Assembly (NCBI GenBank): GCA_014896455.1
Contig: JADBKJ010000029.1
Coordinates: forward strand, 1 to 34,362
Length of the DNA: 34,362 nucleotides
Reading direction: 5' to 3'
Origin: Thermoanaerobacter sp.
GTDB lineage: Bacteria > Bacillota > Thermoanaerobacteria > Thermoanaerobacterales > Thermoanaerobacteraceae
In this document: positions 17,933 through 26,574 of the stretch, piece by piece
How positions within the stretch are numbered: the first letter of the stretch is position 1
Layout: the number at the start of each line of letters is the position of its first letter
Program-made: the position numbers and the translations under genes
The notes under the pieces: model-generated
Databases searched by the model: none
What the model was told of the DNA's origin: nothing
The model's input: the letters and a program-made list of their open reading frames with translations, nothing else

Positions 17933-18778
17933 TTAATCATTTGGTTTCGGATTTAAAATGTCATTTATACCAGTTCCTAAAAGATTAAAAGAAATTACGT
18001 AAAATGTAACAAAAACACTAGGCCAAAACCACCACCACCAAGGATTCGGAGTATCAATAACGGCACCATTCTCCCACGCCTTTTTAAGAATTACCCCCCA
18101 AGACCAGGTTGTGGGGTCTCCAAGGCCTAAAAAGCTTAATCCTGCTTCAGATAATACAGCTGTAGCCATAATCAAAGTAATGTTTACTAGAATAGGCCCC
18201 ATTATGTTTAACAAAATATGTTTGAAAATAATGTTTCCTGTCGGTATTCCTAAACACTTTGCAGCTTCTATAAACTGCAATTCCGAAATTTTTAAAGTAG
18301 CGTTTCTAGTAACCCTTGCCAGCGAAGGCCAAGAAAATATTCCTATGATAACAGCTACATTCAAAATCGATGACCCAATGACAGCTGCTATTACTATCAT
18401 CAACGGCAAAATGGGCAAAGTAAGAAAAATATCAATTAAACTGTCTATAATTGAACCTATCACCCCCTTTTTGTATCCCGATATCATACCAGCAGGAACT
18501 CCAATCACAATTGCAACTAAAACTGCAACAAGCGATACAAAAAGTGACGTTCTTGCACCCCACACCACTTCAGCAAATATATCTAACCCCAAATTATCGG
18601 TCCCGAACCAATGATTTGTTGAAGGTGGCAACAATATTTCACTTCCATATCCTTTAGGCTTTTCTGCTATAAAAGGGGCAAAAATTCCCATTAAAACAAT
18701 TATTAAAACTCCGATAAGCCCTACTACTGTTAATCTACTCCGCATAAGCAACTGGAAAAAACTCTTTTTTTCGTGCAT
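17933..18778 (-). CDS. dppC: dipeptide-type ABC transporter permease (DppC family)
   Basis: 281 residues from the ATG at 18778, which lies 9 bases after GGAGG; the ATG at 18787 abuts that site. There is an N-terminal membrane helix, then the BPD_transp_1 domain with about five more helices. The coupling loop EAAKCLGIPTGNIIFKHIL matches the EAA motif that contacts the ATPases. The WWWW stretch near the C-terminus lies in a periplasm-side loop common in DppC proteins. It begins 5 bp after the dppB stop codon. It works with DppB as the membrane channel. Confidence 0.92.
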   Translation of the reverse strand: MHEKKSFFQLLMRSRLTVVGLIGVLIIVLMGIFAPFIAEKPKGYGSEILLPPSTNHWFGTDNLGLDIFAEVVWGARTSLFVSLVAVLVAIVIGVPAGMISGYKKGVIGSIIDSLIDIFLTLPILPLMIVIAAVIGSSILNVAVIIGIFSWPSLARVTRNATLKISELQFIEAAKCLGIPTGNIIFKHILLNIMGPILVNITLIMATAVLSEAGLSFLGLGDPTTWSWGVILKKAWENGAVIDTPNPWWWWFWPSVFVTFYVISFNLLGTGINDILNPKPND

Positions 18779-18783
18779 CGAAA

Positions 18784-19746
18784 TCATCCTCCAATTTTAA
18801 TCCTTGGATCTAACCACGCAATAATTAAATCGGTAATTATATTCATTAGAATGACACTTATAGCAAGTATGAGAAATGCCCCTTGAAGGACCGGATAATC
18901 CATGGCTGCTACAGAATCGTATATAAGCCTGCCAATGCCAGGCCAGGAAAAAATTGTCTCGGTCATTACAGCGCCACCCACCATACTGCCTATCATAAGC
19001 CCTATTACAGTTACAGTAGGTATCATGGCGTTTTTCAGAGCATGTATCTGAATTATATAATTATTTTTTAATCCTTTAGCATAAGCTGTCCTTATATAAT
19101 CTTCTTTCAATATGTCTATCATGCTATTTCTCGTATAAAGTACAACGCTCGCTATATTAGCAAATAACAATGTCAACGATGGCAAAATAGCATGTTTTGC
19201 TACATCCATGTAATAAGCTAAGCCATCACCTGGTGGAGGCGTGTAAGCACCTCCGGTCGGCAAAAGTTTGAGGTAATAAGCGAAGATGTAAAGAAAACTG
19301 AATGCTAGAAAAGGAACGAATATTGAAATGCCTATTACCACACTTATATTTATGACTTTATCTATTAACTGTCCCCGTTTAATTGCTGCCAAAACTCCAA
19401 TGGGTACTCCAATTATAAGCAACATAATGTTTACGATGAAAAGTAGCAACAAAGTCCATGGCAATTTTTCCATAATGACTTCCATTACAGGCCTTTGATT
19501 TTTAAATGAAAGGCCTAAATCTCCTTTTATCAAACCTTTTAAGAAAATAATGTATTGTTCCCAAATAGGTTTATCCAATCCAAAGCGTTTCATCATAGCT
19601 TGCTGCACTTCAGGACCCATTTTGGGATCTATCAGTATAGAAACAGGATCTGCAGGCATCAATCTTAGAATGAAAAACGTTATTGTAACAGAAACTAATA
19701 ATGTAAGCAATCCCTTCAATATGCGATACATCAAATACCTACCCAT
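18784..19746 (-). CDS. dppB: dipeptide-type ABC transporter permease (DppB family)
   Basis: 320 residues from the ATG at 19746 (MGRYLMYRIL), preceded by GAGGGGAG; upstream in-frame ATGs lie before that site. The N-terminal DppB domain (FFILRLMPADPVSIL) is followed by BPD_transp_1, with six predicted helices and the coupling segment RTAYAKGLKNNYIIQIHAL. It forms the channel with DppC. Spacing to dppF is 11 bp, which fits co-transcription. Confidence 0.92.
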   Translation of the reverse strand: MGRYLMYRILKGLLTLLVSVTITFFILRLMPADPVSILIDPKMGPEVQQAMMKRFGLDKPIWEQYIIFLKGLIKGDLGLSFKNQRPVMEVIMEKLPWTLLLLFIVNIMLLIIGVPIGVLAAIKRGQLIDKVINISVVIGISIFVPFLAFSFLYIFAYYLKLLPTGGAYTPPPGDGLAYYMDVAKHAILPSLTLLFANIASVVLYTRNSMIDILKEDYIRTAYAKGLKNNYIIQIHALKNAMIPTVTVIGLMIGSMVGGAVMTETIFSWPGIGRLIYDSVAAMDYPVLQGAFLILAISVILMNIITDLIIAWLDPRIKIGG

Positions 19747-19757
19747 TTTTTCTCCCC

Positions 19758-20717
19758 TCATCCAACAAAATGACACCTTACGTAGTGGCCAGGTGCTACC
19801 TCTTTAAGTTCTGGATGTTCCTCTTCACATATTTTTCGTTTCTTAAAACATCTTGTGTGAAACTTGCATCCTGTTGGAGGATTTATCGGACTCGGTATAT
19901 CTCCTTCCAATATTATCCTTTTATTTTCTTCCTCTATATCTGGAACTGCTGATATCAAGGCTTGAGTATAAGGATGCAACTTTTTATTAAATAATTCTTC
20001 CGCAGGTGCTATTTCCATTATTTCGCCTAAATACATTACCATAATTCGATCGCTTATATATTTTACAACCGACAAATCATGGCCAATAAATATATAAGTC
20101 AAATTCAATTTTTCTTTTAGCTGATTAAATAAATTCAAGATTTGAGCTTGAATGGAAACGTCCAACGCAGAAACGGCTTCATCACAGATTAGTACTTCAG
20201 GCTTTAGAGCTAAAGCTCTAGCTATAACAATTCTCTGCCTTTGCCCCCCCGAAAACTCATGAGGAAACCTATCATACATCTCTGGCTGCAGACCTACTAA
20301 TTTCAGTAACCTCTCCACCTCAGTGCGAACTTCTTTTTTATCAACAATTTTATGTATTCTCAGAGGTTCTGCAATCGCCTCCCCTACTTTTATCCGTGGA
20401 TTTAATGAAGCATAAGGGTCCTGAAACACCATTTGGATTAATTTAGGAATCTTGTTTAAATACGCTCTTCTTGAACCGGTTATATCAATCCCTTTATAGA
20501 TAATTTTCCCACGGGTGGGTTCGAGCAATCCTGTTATAAGTCTAGCAAGTGTAGACTTTCCAGACCCCGATTCTCCTACTATACCTAAAGTTTCGGATTC
20601 ATAAAGTTCAAACAAAACATTTTCTACCGCGTGGACCCTTTCGCGTTTTCCTAACAAATATTTACGTACGTCAAAGTATTTTGTCAAATTTTTTACTTCA
20701 ATTATTGGTTCAGACAT
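19758..20717 (-). CDS. dppF: dipeptide-type ABC transporter ATPase (DppF/OppF family)
   Basis: 319 residues from the ATG at 20717 (MSEPIIEVKN), preceded by AAGGAGG. Walker A GESGSGKST, Q-loop FQDPYASLNPR, signature FSGGQRQR and Walker B VLICDEAVSALD are complete. The C-terminal oligo_HPY domain has the cysteines of peptide-type ATPases (GCKFHTRC...ICEEEHPE), which can bind an iron-sulfur cluster in some homologues. It powers peptide import together with DppD. Confidence 0.92.
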   Translation of the reverse strand: MSEPIIEVKNLTKYFDVRKYLLGKRERVHAVENVLFELYESETLGIVGESGSGKSTLARLITGLLEPTRGKIIYKGIDITGSRRAYLNKIPKLIQMVFQDPYASLNPRIKVGEAIAEPLRIHKIVDKKEVRTEVERLLKLVGLQPEMYDRFPHEFSGGQRQRIVIARALALKPEVLICDEAVSALDVSIQAQILNLFNQLKEKLNLTYIFIGHDLSVVKYISDRIMVMYLGEIMEIAPAEELFNKKLHPYTQALISAVPDIEEENKRIILEGDIPSPINPPTGCKFHTRCFKKRKICEEEHPELKEVAPGHYVRCHFVG

Positions 20718-20730
20718 AACTACAGCCTCC

Positions 20731-21696
20731 TTACGAGTAATACAACCAGCACTGCACATAATGGTTCTCATTTACTTTTACCTCAGATGGCACTTCTTCC
20801 TTACATCTTTTTATCGCATATTCGCATCTTGAATAAAAACGACATCCCTTTTCAAAATTTCCTATAGTTGGAACACTTCCTGGTATCGAATATAACTGGC
20901 CTTTTTGGGACCTTAAAGTTGGAATTGCAGCTATTAAGCCACGCGTATATGGATGCATGGGATTTCTGAGTATTTCCTTTAAGTTCCCTTTTTCGACTAT
21001 CCTGCCTGCGTACATAACTACTAACTTTTCACATAGTTGCGCCACAACACCCAGATTGTGAGTAACCACTATTAATGAACCTTCTTTCTTCAACTTTTTC
21101 ATAAGGTCTAAGATTTGCGCTTGTATTGTAACATCAAGGGCGGTAGTCGGCTCATCTGCAATCAATAATTTTGGATTAGCAATAAGAGCCATTGCAATCA
21201 TAGCTCTTTGCCTCATTCCCCCAGAAAACTGGTGAGGGTATTGTTTTACTCTTATTTTAGGATTAGGTATTCCCACCAACTCTAGTTGTTTTATTACTGC
21301 CTCTTCAATTTCTTCTTTAGTCATATTTGGAAAATGGTTTTTTAACACTTCTCCAATTTGAAAACCAATGGTAAGAACCGGATTCAAGGCTGTCATAGGT
21401 TCTTGAAAAATCATCGCTATTTCTCTTCCTCTGATTTTTTGCAACTCATTTTTACCCTTTTTCAGTAGATCTTCTCCTTTGTACAATATCTGTCCTCTTT
21501 GAATGACAGCAGAAGGCGGTAGCAATCCCATAACAGATAAACTCGTCATACTTTTGCCACACCCAGACTCACCTACTATTCCAACTGCTTCTCTTTCTTC
21601 AACATCAAAATTAATAGAATCCAACAAATTATAAATTTGTCCCCTAGAATTTTTAAAACCCAAACTAAAGTCGCGGAACTCTAGAATTTTTGCCAT
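20731..21696 (-). CDS. dppD: dipeptide-type ABC transporter ATPase (DppD/OppD family)
   Basis: 321 residues with AGGAGGG before the ATG. Walker A GESGCGKS, Q-loop FQEPMTALNP, signature FSGGMRQR, Walker B LLIADEPTTALD, and the C-terminal oligo_HPY region with cysteines (KGCRFYSRCEYAIKRC). It is the first gene of the operon and follows a 240-bp untranslated region that carries a palindromic operator-like site. Confidence 0.92.
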   Translation of the reverse strand: MAKILEFRDFSLGFKNSRGQIYNLLDSINFDVEEREAVGIVGESGCGKSMTSLSVMGLLPPSAVIQRGQILYKGEDLLKKGKNELQKIRGREIAMIFQEPMTALNPVLTIGFQIGEVLKNHFPNMTKEEIEEAVIKQLELVGIPNPKIRVKQYPHQFSGGMRQRAMIAMALIANPKLLIADEPTTALDVTIQAQILDLMKKLKKEGSLIVVTHNLGVVAQLCEKLVVMYAGRIVEKGNLKEILRNPMHPYTRGLIAAIPTLRSQKGQLYSIPGSVPTIGNFEKGCRFYSRCEYAIKRCKEEVPSEVKVNENHYVQCWLYYS

Positions 21697-21794
21697 GTTT
21701 CAATTGCCCTCCTAAAGCCGAATTTATAATAGATTCTATCTATGACAAAAAGCAGTCTTAAAAACTATTCTGACTTTTCTCTCTTTTATTGTTT

Positions 21795-21812
21795 TGAAAA
21801 TACAAATTTTCA
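21795..21812. promoter_or_regulatory. palindrome in the dppD leader
   Basis: TGAAAAT, a four-base centre, then ATTTTCA: a perfect inverted repeat downstream of the probable dppD promoter. It could be a regulator site, but it is AT-rich and stands alone. Confidence 0.3.
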
Positions 21813-21825
21813 TGAGAGTTGTTTA

Positions 21826-21861
21826 TTATACTATCATACTCTTTCACTTTAGTCAACTAAA
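21826..21861 (-). promoter_or_regulatory. dppD operon promoter region with operator-like palindrome
   Basis: On the minus strand TTTAGT-TG-ACTAAA (21848-21861) is a perfect palindrome that contains the -35-like TTGACT. A TAGTAT lies 17 bases and a TATAAT 20 bases further on, so the exact -10 is uncertain. The core TTAGTTGACTAAA matches 11 of 13 bases with the site before the amidohydrolase gene at 31116-31128, which suggests one repressor for both operons. Confidence 0.5.
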
Positions 21862-21940
21862 TTGTTTGTAAATTTTCAAAAATCCATCGTTTACATTTAC
21901 TAAAAAATTTTAATTAAGCTATCAAAAAATTACTCATTTG

Positions 21941-22167
21941 GCCTGCAAGTCGAAGGTCAAGGGGTTGGGGAGGGATACCGGACCGAGCGCCAGCGAGGGA
22001 GGATATGCTCACCGATCGTAGGCTTGCCCCTTGACCGTAGGCGAGCAGGCTTATAATTTCCCCTGCGGGGCAAACAAAAAAAGCACGACCGCTGCGGCTT
22101 TGCCGCCTGTGGTCGTGCTTTTTTGTTTCGGATTTTTGATTTAAGCAAACCGAAAATGAAAAATCCG
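21941..22167. repeat. GC-rich structured repeat, copy 1
   Basis: A GC-rich block in AT-rich surroundings with three nested parts. Part A (21941-22050) is closed by GCCTGC/GCAGGC and by GGTCAAGGGG/CCCCTTGACC. Part B (22076-22124) is a terminator-like hairpin. Part C (22129-22167) is the hairpin CGGATTTTT/AAAAATCCG. Copy 2 lies at 33296-33540 in the same orientation. Part A differs between the copies by only about six substitutions and one indel in roughly 111 bases. Copy 1 lacks the left outer arm seen in copy 2. Its right end cuts into a small Rpn-type gene. Long minus-strand reading frames through it are by-products of its composition. Confidence 0.85.
22076..22124. terminator. bidirectional terminator inside repeat copy 1
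   Basis: GCACGACC and GGTCGTGC enclose a second GC-rich stem, flanked by seven A residues on the left and six T residues on the right, so it can stop transcription in both directions. For the minus-strand operon that ends at the BadF-type gene and the small Rpn-type gene it is the first strong terminator. Confidence 0.8.
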
Positions 22168-22257
22168 TCCTGATGCTTTACTTTTTTCTCTTTCCCCTTC
22201 TTTTTTACCTTTCTCTAATATTTCTCTGTATATTTTTGATTCCTCAAGTATAGACAT
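22141..22257 (-). pseudogene. truncated Rpn-type C-terminal small ORF (copy 1)
   Basis: 38 codons starting MSILEESKIYREILEKGKKE, with an excellent GGAGGTGATAGGA site. The first 20 residues match the small gene at 34019-34186 almost residue for residue; after that the frame runs into repeat hairpin C and ends in unrelated residues. The sequence type is the charged C-terminal region of Rpn-family (PD-(D/E)XK) recombination-promoting nucleases. Insertion of the repeat probably removed its 3' half. Confidence 0.55.
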
Positions 22258-22358
22258 TCCTATCACCTCCGAAAAAATCCTTTCTATAATTTCCTTATCA
22301 TACACTAACCATGTACCCCTTCTAATCTGAAAAACTTGCTTTCAGGCTTAACTTCCAA

Positions 22359-23353
22359 TCATACATTTTTTAGCAGTAATAAGGGGTGATTTTTTAATTC
22401 CTCCATTTTATAGTTGTTATAGCCTGAACTTTTTAAGGCAAGATATATAGCCCCGACTACTGGCTGATACCTCGGCTCTTTAATTTCTGCATCAGTATAT
22501 TACTTTTAAACTGTTTTATAAAACTTTGCCTATAAAACAAAGAATGCTGGAAAAGCCCGCCTTGCAGCACCAACGTAAATTTTTTTATAGGTGCTAGAAT
22601 TTTTCTGTATACAGTATTTACAGAAAGCATTAATTCCTCAATGGCCCTGTTTACTATGTCAAAACAAGTCTCATCACCTTTTGAAGCCAATTCCAGCACT
22701 AACGGTGCCATGGCTGCTATATCTGATGCCGTCGTAGAACTATTATATATCCACTCCTTAAGCTCTGAAATGTCTTTCAAATCAAGGATCGTAAGTATCG
22801 ATTTCAGTAAAATCTCCGCGTTTTTTCTTCCATCATAAGAATGAAAGGCCGCCACAAGAGCTTCTTTGCCTAAGTAAAAAGCACTGCCCTCATCCTTGAG
22901 CCGGTGCCCCCATCCTCCTACTCGTCCAAGATTTCCTTTGCCATCACTCGCTACAACAATAGAACCTGTGCCAGCCAACACCAATATGCCTGGTTCATCC
23001 TGAAGGGTGCCCAGTAATGTCATCACAGCATCATTTTTGATTGTTATTTTTTCCACTTCTAGATCCAATTTTTTCAGCACTCCTCTCACCATTTGTGTCA
23101 CTACGAATTCGTCTTTTTCGGTATCCACACCAGCAATAGCAAAAGCAGCACAAGAAAATTTTTTAATTTTTGTAGCACCAGCTTTTTTTAACGCATCTTC
23201 TATTGAATACATGGCATCATCGATGCCTGTAATCTGAATGTTACTACCTCCCCCTAAACCCATTCCAAGGACGCCCTTTTCTACTTGGTAAACAACAGCT
23301 AAGGATTTGGTACCGCCACCATCTACGGCCAGTATCGGCATAGTACTCTTCAT
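22359..23353 (-). pseudogene. BadF/BadG/BcrA-type kinase (N-acetylglucosamine kinase-like), frameshifted near C-terminus
   Basis: The uninterrupted part (22457-23353, 298 codons) has the ASKHA phosphate-1 loop AVDGGGTKS, the mid Asp region IKNDAVMTLLG, phosphate-2 LAGTGSIVV and an adenosine loop LQGGLF. It then stops after SRGISQ. In the next frame, from about 22500 to 22361, the expected family tail is present (PRYQPVVGAIYLALK, then about 24 residues), so one base is missing near 22490-22510. The enzyme would phosphorylate an amino sugar or similar compound in the cytosol. The start overlaps the lyase gene stop (TAATG). The shift could be a real mutation or a sequencing error; a shortened product without the last helix might still fold. 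Confidence 0.82.
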
Positions 23354-24864
23354 TATATTCCTCCTTTAAGAACTCGAAACTTCTCATCCAACATTTGTTT
23401 AGCATCATCCAATTTATTGTTCGCATCTTCTAACCATTTTTCATCAGCAAACAATGTTTCTTTCCTCTCTTTTAACATTCGCTCCACTTCACAAAGTGCA
23501 GGACCACCGGTAACTTTTCTCACTTTAACAAAATATAATGGATCTAGTGCTTTTCTGAAGGTTTCTTCTGAAATTCCTATAAATGTACCAGTTTCTTTGA
23601 TAGATACTTGATCCAGCATTGCTGCACTAACATCTGAAGGCTTTAATCCATTTGAAAGTGCTTCCCTAACCATATTGCTCACTAAATGATGAGCTGTTCT
23701 AAATGGGATACCTTTTTCTCTGACTAATACATCTGCAAGTTCCGTTACAGTTGCGAAACTTTCTTTGGCAATAGCCTCCATCTTTGAAGTATTAAAGTCC
23801 GCTGTGACTACAATGTCAGCAAGCAGTGAAAATATAAGGCTACCTTTCTCTATAGCTTCCCAGAGAAGTGGCTGCGCATCGTCTTCGGTGTCTACTATGT
23901 CGCCAAAAGGAGTATTGTGCTGCATATAAATAGCAGCCTCTGCCGTAGCTGTCACTGCGGAAAGAAGAGAACGGACATGTTCAACTCCTACCGGATTTCG
24001 TTTCTGTGGCATTATGCTGCTTATCTGTACATATGGGTCGGCAATCCTGACGAAATCAAATTCCTGAGTGGCCCAAAGCAAAAGGTCGTGTACAAAACGC
24101 CCAGTATGAATGCATGTAAGTTTTAATGCAGAAGCTGTCTCAGTGAGATAGTCCCCACCTGCTATGGCATCATAGGAGTTTTCTATAATACCATCAAAAC
24201 CTAATAATTTAGCCATCATCTGTCTGTCTATGTTAAAACCGCTGGTAGTAATTGCAGCAGCCCCCATAGGACTCTTGTTTACGGTGCGGTAAGCCGCCCG
24301 GAGTCTTGCCTCGTCCCTTGACAGTTGATCGTACACCGCAAGCAGGTAATGACCCAACGTTGTAGGTTGAGCCTGCTGGGTATGGGTGTAAGCGAGCATC
24401 ACTGATTCTTTGTGTTTGTCTGCCATAAATAGCAGGCTCTTTTTTAACATTTGCACCGAAGCTATAAATTTAAGCAGTAACTCCCTTATGACCATGCGAT
24501 ACATGGTAACTCCCATGTCGTTCCTGCTGCGGGCTATGTGTAAATTGCCACCGGCCTGTCCCGCTTTTTCTATTATTATCCCTTCTACCACAAAGAACAG
24601 GTCTTCATACTTTTCATCATATGAAGAGCGGGAAATAGCCTCTATGTCGATTTCTTCCACAGCCCTAGCGATAGCTGCAGCATCCTTGCTGGATATTATG
24701 CCTTTTTCTTTCAACATAACAAGGTGAGCTTTATTTATATTGAGCATTGGACCTATGAGATAACGTTTAGCCACATCATACGTCGGTTCCAATACCGCTT
24801 TTACATATTTTTTGCCCGGAAATTTTTTCACTTCTCCATTTCGATAATCCCCAATTAGACTCAT
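23353..24864 (-). CDS. argininosuccinate lyase-like enzyme (fumarase/aspartase superfamily)
   Basis: 503 residues from the ATG at 24864 (GGAGGG six bases upstream). Superfamily regions: C1-like HIARSRND near 110-117 (argininosuccinate lyase usually has HTGRSRND), C2 with YTHTQQAQP near 160-168, and the C3 catalytic-serine loop SSIMPQKRNP at about 283-292. These enzymes split an N-substituted aspartate into fumarate and an amine. No arginine genes are near; instead it follows an Fe3+/polyamine-type ABC transporter and precedes a BadF-type kinase. A catabolic substrate that is an aspartate adduct, as for EDDS lyase, fits better than arginine synthesis, but this is inference. Confidence 0.85.
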   Translation of the reverse strand: MSLIGDYRNGEVKKFPGKKYVKAVLEPTYDVAKRYLIGPMLNINKAHLVMLKEKGIISSKDAAAIARAVEEIDIEAISRSSYDEKYEDLFFVVEGIIIEKAGQAGGNLHIARSRNDMGVTMYRMVIRELLLKFIASVQMLKKSLLFMADKHKESVMLAYTHTQQAQPTTLGHYLLAVYDQLSRDEARLRAAYRTVNKSPMGAAAITTSGFNIDRQMMAKLLGFDGIIENSYDAIAGGDYLTETASALKLTCIHTGRFVHDLLLWATQEFDFVRIADPYVQISSIMPQKRNPVGVEHVRSLLSAVTATAEAAIYMQHNTPFGDIVDTEDDAQPLLWEAIEKGSLIFSLLADIVVTADFNTSKMEAIAKESFATVTELADVLVREKGIPFRTAHHLVSNMVREALSNGLKPSDVSAAMLDQVSIKETGTFIGISEETFRKALDPLYFVKVRKVTGGPALCEVERMLKERKETLFADEKWLEDANNKLDDAKQMLDEKFRVLKGGI

Positions 24865-24891
24865 CACAATCCCTCCGTCTCTTTTAAAAAA

Positions 24892-26574
24892 TTAAATGGC
24901 AGTCTGGGAGGCCTTTTCTGAAAACTGCCCTGTCACCAGCAAAACTATAATTATGAGCAACACTTGCAACACACCATATGCGGAGGCTGTACCGAACTCA
25001 AAACGGTACATGTGCTCGTAAATCGCTACGGAAATTGGTCGGCTGCTGGGAGTATAGAGCAATATAGAAGCCACAAACTCACCAATTCCCTGCACAAAGG
25101 CTAAAAGGGCTCCGCTTATTATCCCAGGGGAAATCAGCGGAAGTACCACTCGTCTAAAGGTATATCCCCAAGTAGCTCCTAAATTTAATGCTGCCTCTTC
25201 TATATTCGGATCCAGCTGCATTAAAGCTGCCGAAGTAGACCGATATACTAATGGAATATGCCGTACGAAGTACGCCAAAGGCATTATCCAGAAAGTTCCT
25301 ACCAGTATATTATTAGCAGTAAACACGGTCGGCCTGTTAAAAGCTGTTATAAGGTTAATACCTATTACAGTGCCGGGCAGTGCCCACGGTAGCATTATTA
25401 ATATATCCATAAGGTTTTTCCCTTTAAAATACATCCTGACTATGGCATAAGCCGCAGCAATGCCAAAAATGATGTTAGCAGCAGTAGCTATGCCACTCAT
25501 CACAAGACTGTTCTTAATAGGTTCCCACGTTCGTGGGTTACTAAAAAGCTTTGCATAATTTGCCAGTGTATATTTAGGGGGCAGAATCTGGACAGTCCAT
25601 GCGTAGTCCACCGAAAAAGACACCAGCACGAGAGTGAGAATTGGCAGCAAAAGTATAAAGACCAAGATTATAGCGGTAATACCAGCTGCATAGCGCACTA
25701 CCGGGTTTTTTAACTCAGTCCTCTGGGTCACTACCCCCTTGCTCACACTCCTGTAAATTCTTCGAGACTGGTACCATCTCATAAAAATAAGAAATGATAT
25801 GGATACCATTGAAAGCAATGTAGACTGAGTAGCGGCCATAGCCAGGTCGCCGTTAGTACGGGATATATAAATCTGCATTGTGAGGGTACGCTCCACCCCA
25901 AAAATAAGAGGCGCAGTATAAGAAGCCATGGACACCATAAATACAAGCAAAGACGCAGCCACCAAAGCAGGTGTCAACATAGGTAGAATGACCTTCCTCC
26001 ATACCGTGAAACGGTTGGCCCCCAGATTGTATGCCGCTTCTTCTAAAGAAGGGTCAAGAGCCGAAAAAGCCGTAGATGCCATGAGGTAAAAATAAACGTA
26101 CATGGTGAAAGTGTGGACCACTAGCACCCCAGGTATTCCTCTAAGCTTAAAAGGAACCGCTGCAAGTCCAAATAACTCTTTGAGAGCCCGAGGAATTATA
26201 CCACTTTCACTAAAGAGAAATACAAAAGCATACACACCCACAAGAGGCGGTAAAGCCATTGGAAGTACCGCCAGACTTGAAAGTATTTTCCTCCCCGGAA
26301 ATTCATAGCGGGAAAGTAAGAAGGCCAGCAGTACTCCAACTATGCCAGAAAAAATAACACTCAGAACGGATATGTAAATACTAGTAAAAAGTGCTTGCAG
26401 ATTAGAAAAGTTCTTTAAGTCAAAAAACTGCCTGTATTTTTCAAGAGAAAAAGCACCATCATGCATAACGCTAGCCACAAAAGTACTGAAAAGTGGGTAA
26501 AACACGTATCCTATCAGAATATATATCAATGGCGAAATGATTAAATAAGTAACAATTGTCCTACGCCATTTCAT
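24892..26574 (-). CDS. ABC transporter permease, two fused domains (FbpB/ThiP-like)
   Basis: 560 residues from the ATG at 26574 (MKWRRTIVTY), preceded by GAGGTGA; the longer open frame only overlaps the ATPase gene. Two BPD_transp_1 halves give about 12 membrane helices. Each half has a coupling EAA loop: EEAAYNLGANRFTVWRKVIL and EEAALNLGATWGYTFRRVVL. This fused design is typical of importers for ferric ions, thiamine and 2-aminoethylphosphonate. It overlaps the ATPase gene by 14 bp. Confidence 0.9.
   Translation of the reverse strand: MKWRRTIVTYLIISPLIYILIGYVFYPLFSTFVASVMHDGAFSLEKYRQFFDLKNFSNLQALFTSIYISVLSVIFSGIVGVLLAFLLSRYEFPGRKILSSLAVLPMALPPLVGVYAFVFLFSESGIIPRALKELFGLAAVPFKLRGIPGVLVVHTFTMYVYFYLMASTAFSALDPSLEEAAYNLGANRFTVWRKVILPMLTPALVAASLLVFMVSMASYTAPLIFGVERTLTMQIYISRTNGDLAMAATQSTLLSMVSISFLIFMRWYQSRRIYRSVSKGVVTQRTELKNPVVRYAAGITAIILVFILLLPILTLVLVSFSVDYAWTVQILPPKYTLANYAKLFSNPRTWEPIKNSLVMSGIATAANIIFGIAAAYAIVRMYFKGKNLMDILIMLPWALPGTVIGINLITAFNRPTVFTANNILVGTFWIMPLAYFVRHIPLVYRSTSAALMQLDPNIEEAALNLGATWGYTFRRVVLPLISPGIISGALLAFVQGIGEFVASILLYTPSSRPISVAIYEHMYRFEFGTASAYGVLQVLLIIIVLLVTGQFSEKASQTAI

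Noticed and set aside
17933-18778. Run of four Trp in DppC as a possible frameshift product
   Set aside because: The frame continues normally to the family C-terminus, and such Trp-rich loops occur in DppC proteins.
21957-22148. 63-codon minus-strand frame through repeat copy 1
   Set aside because: It follows the repeat's base composition, lacks a ribosome site and is not kept in copy 2 with the same frame.
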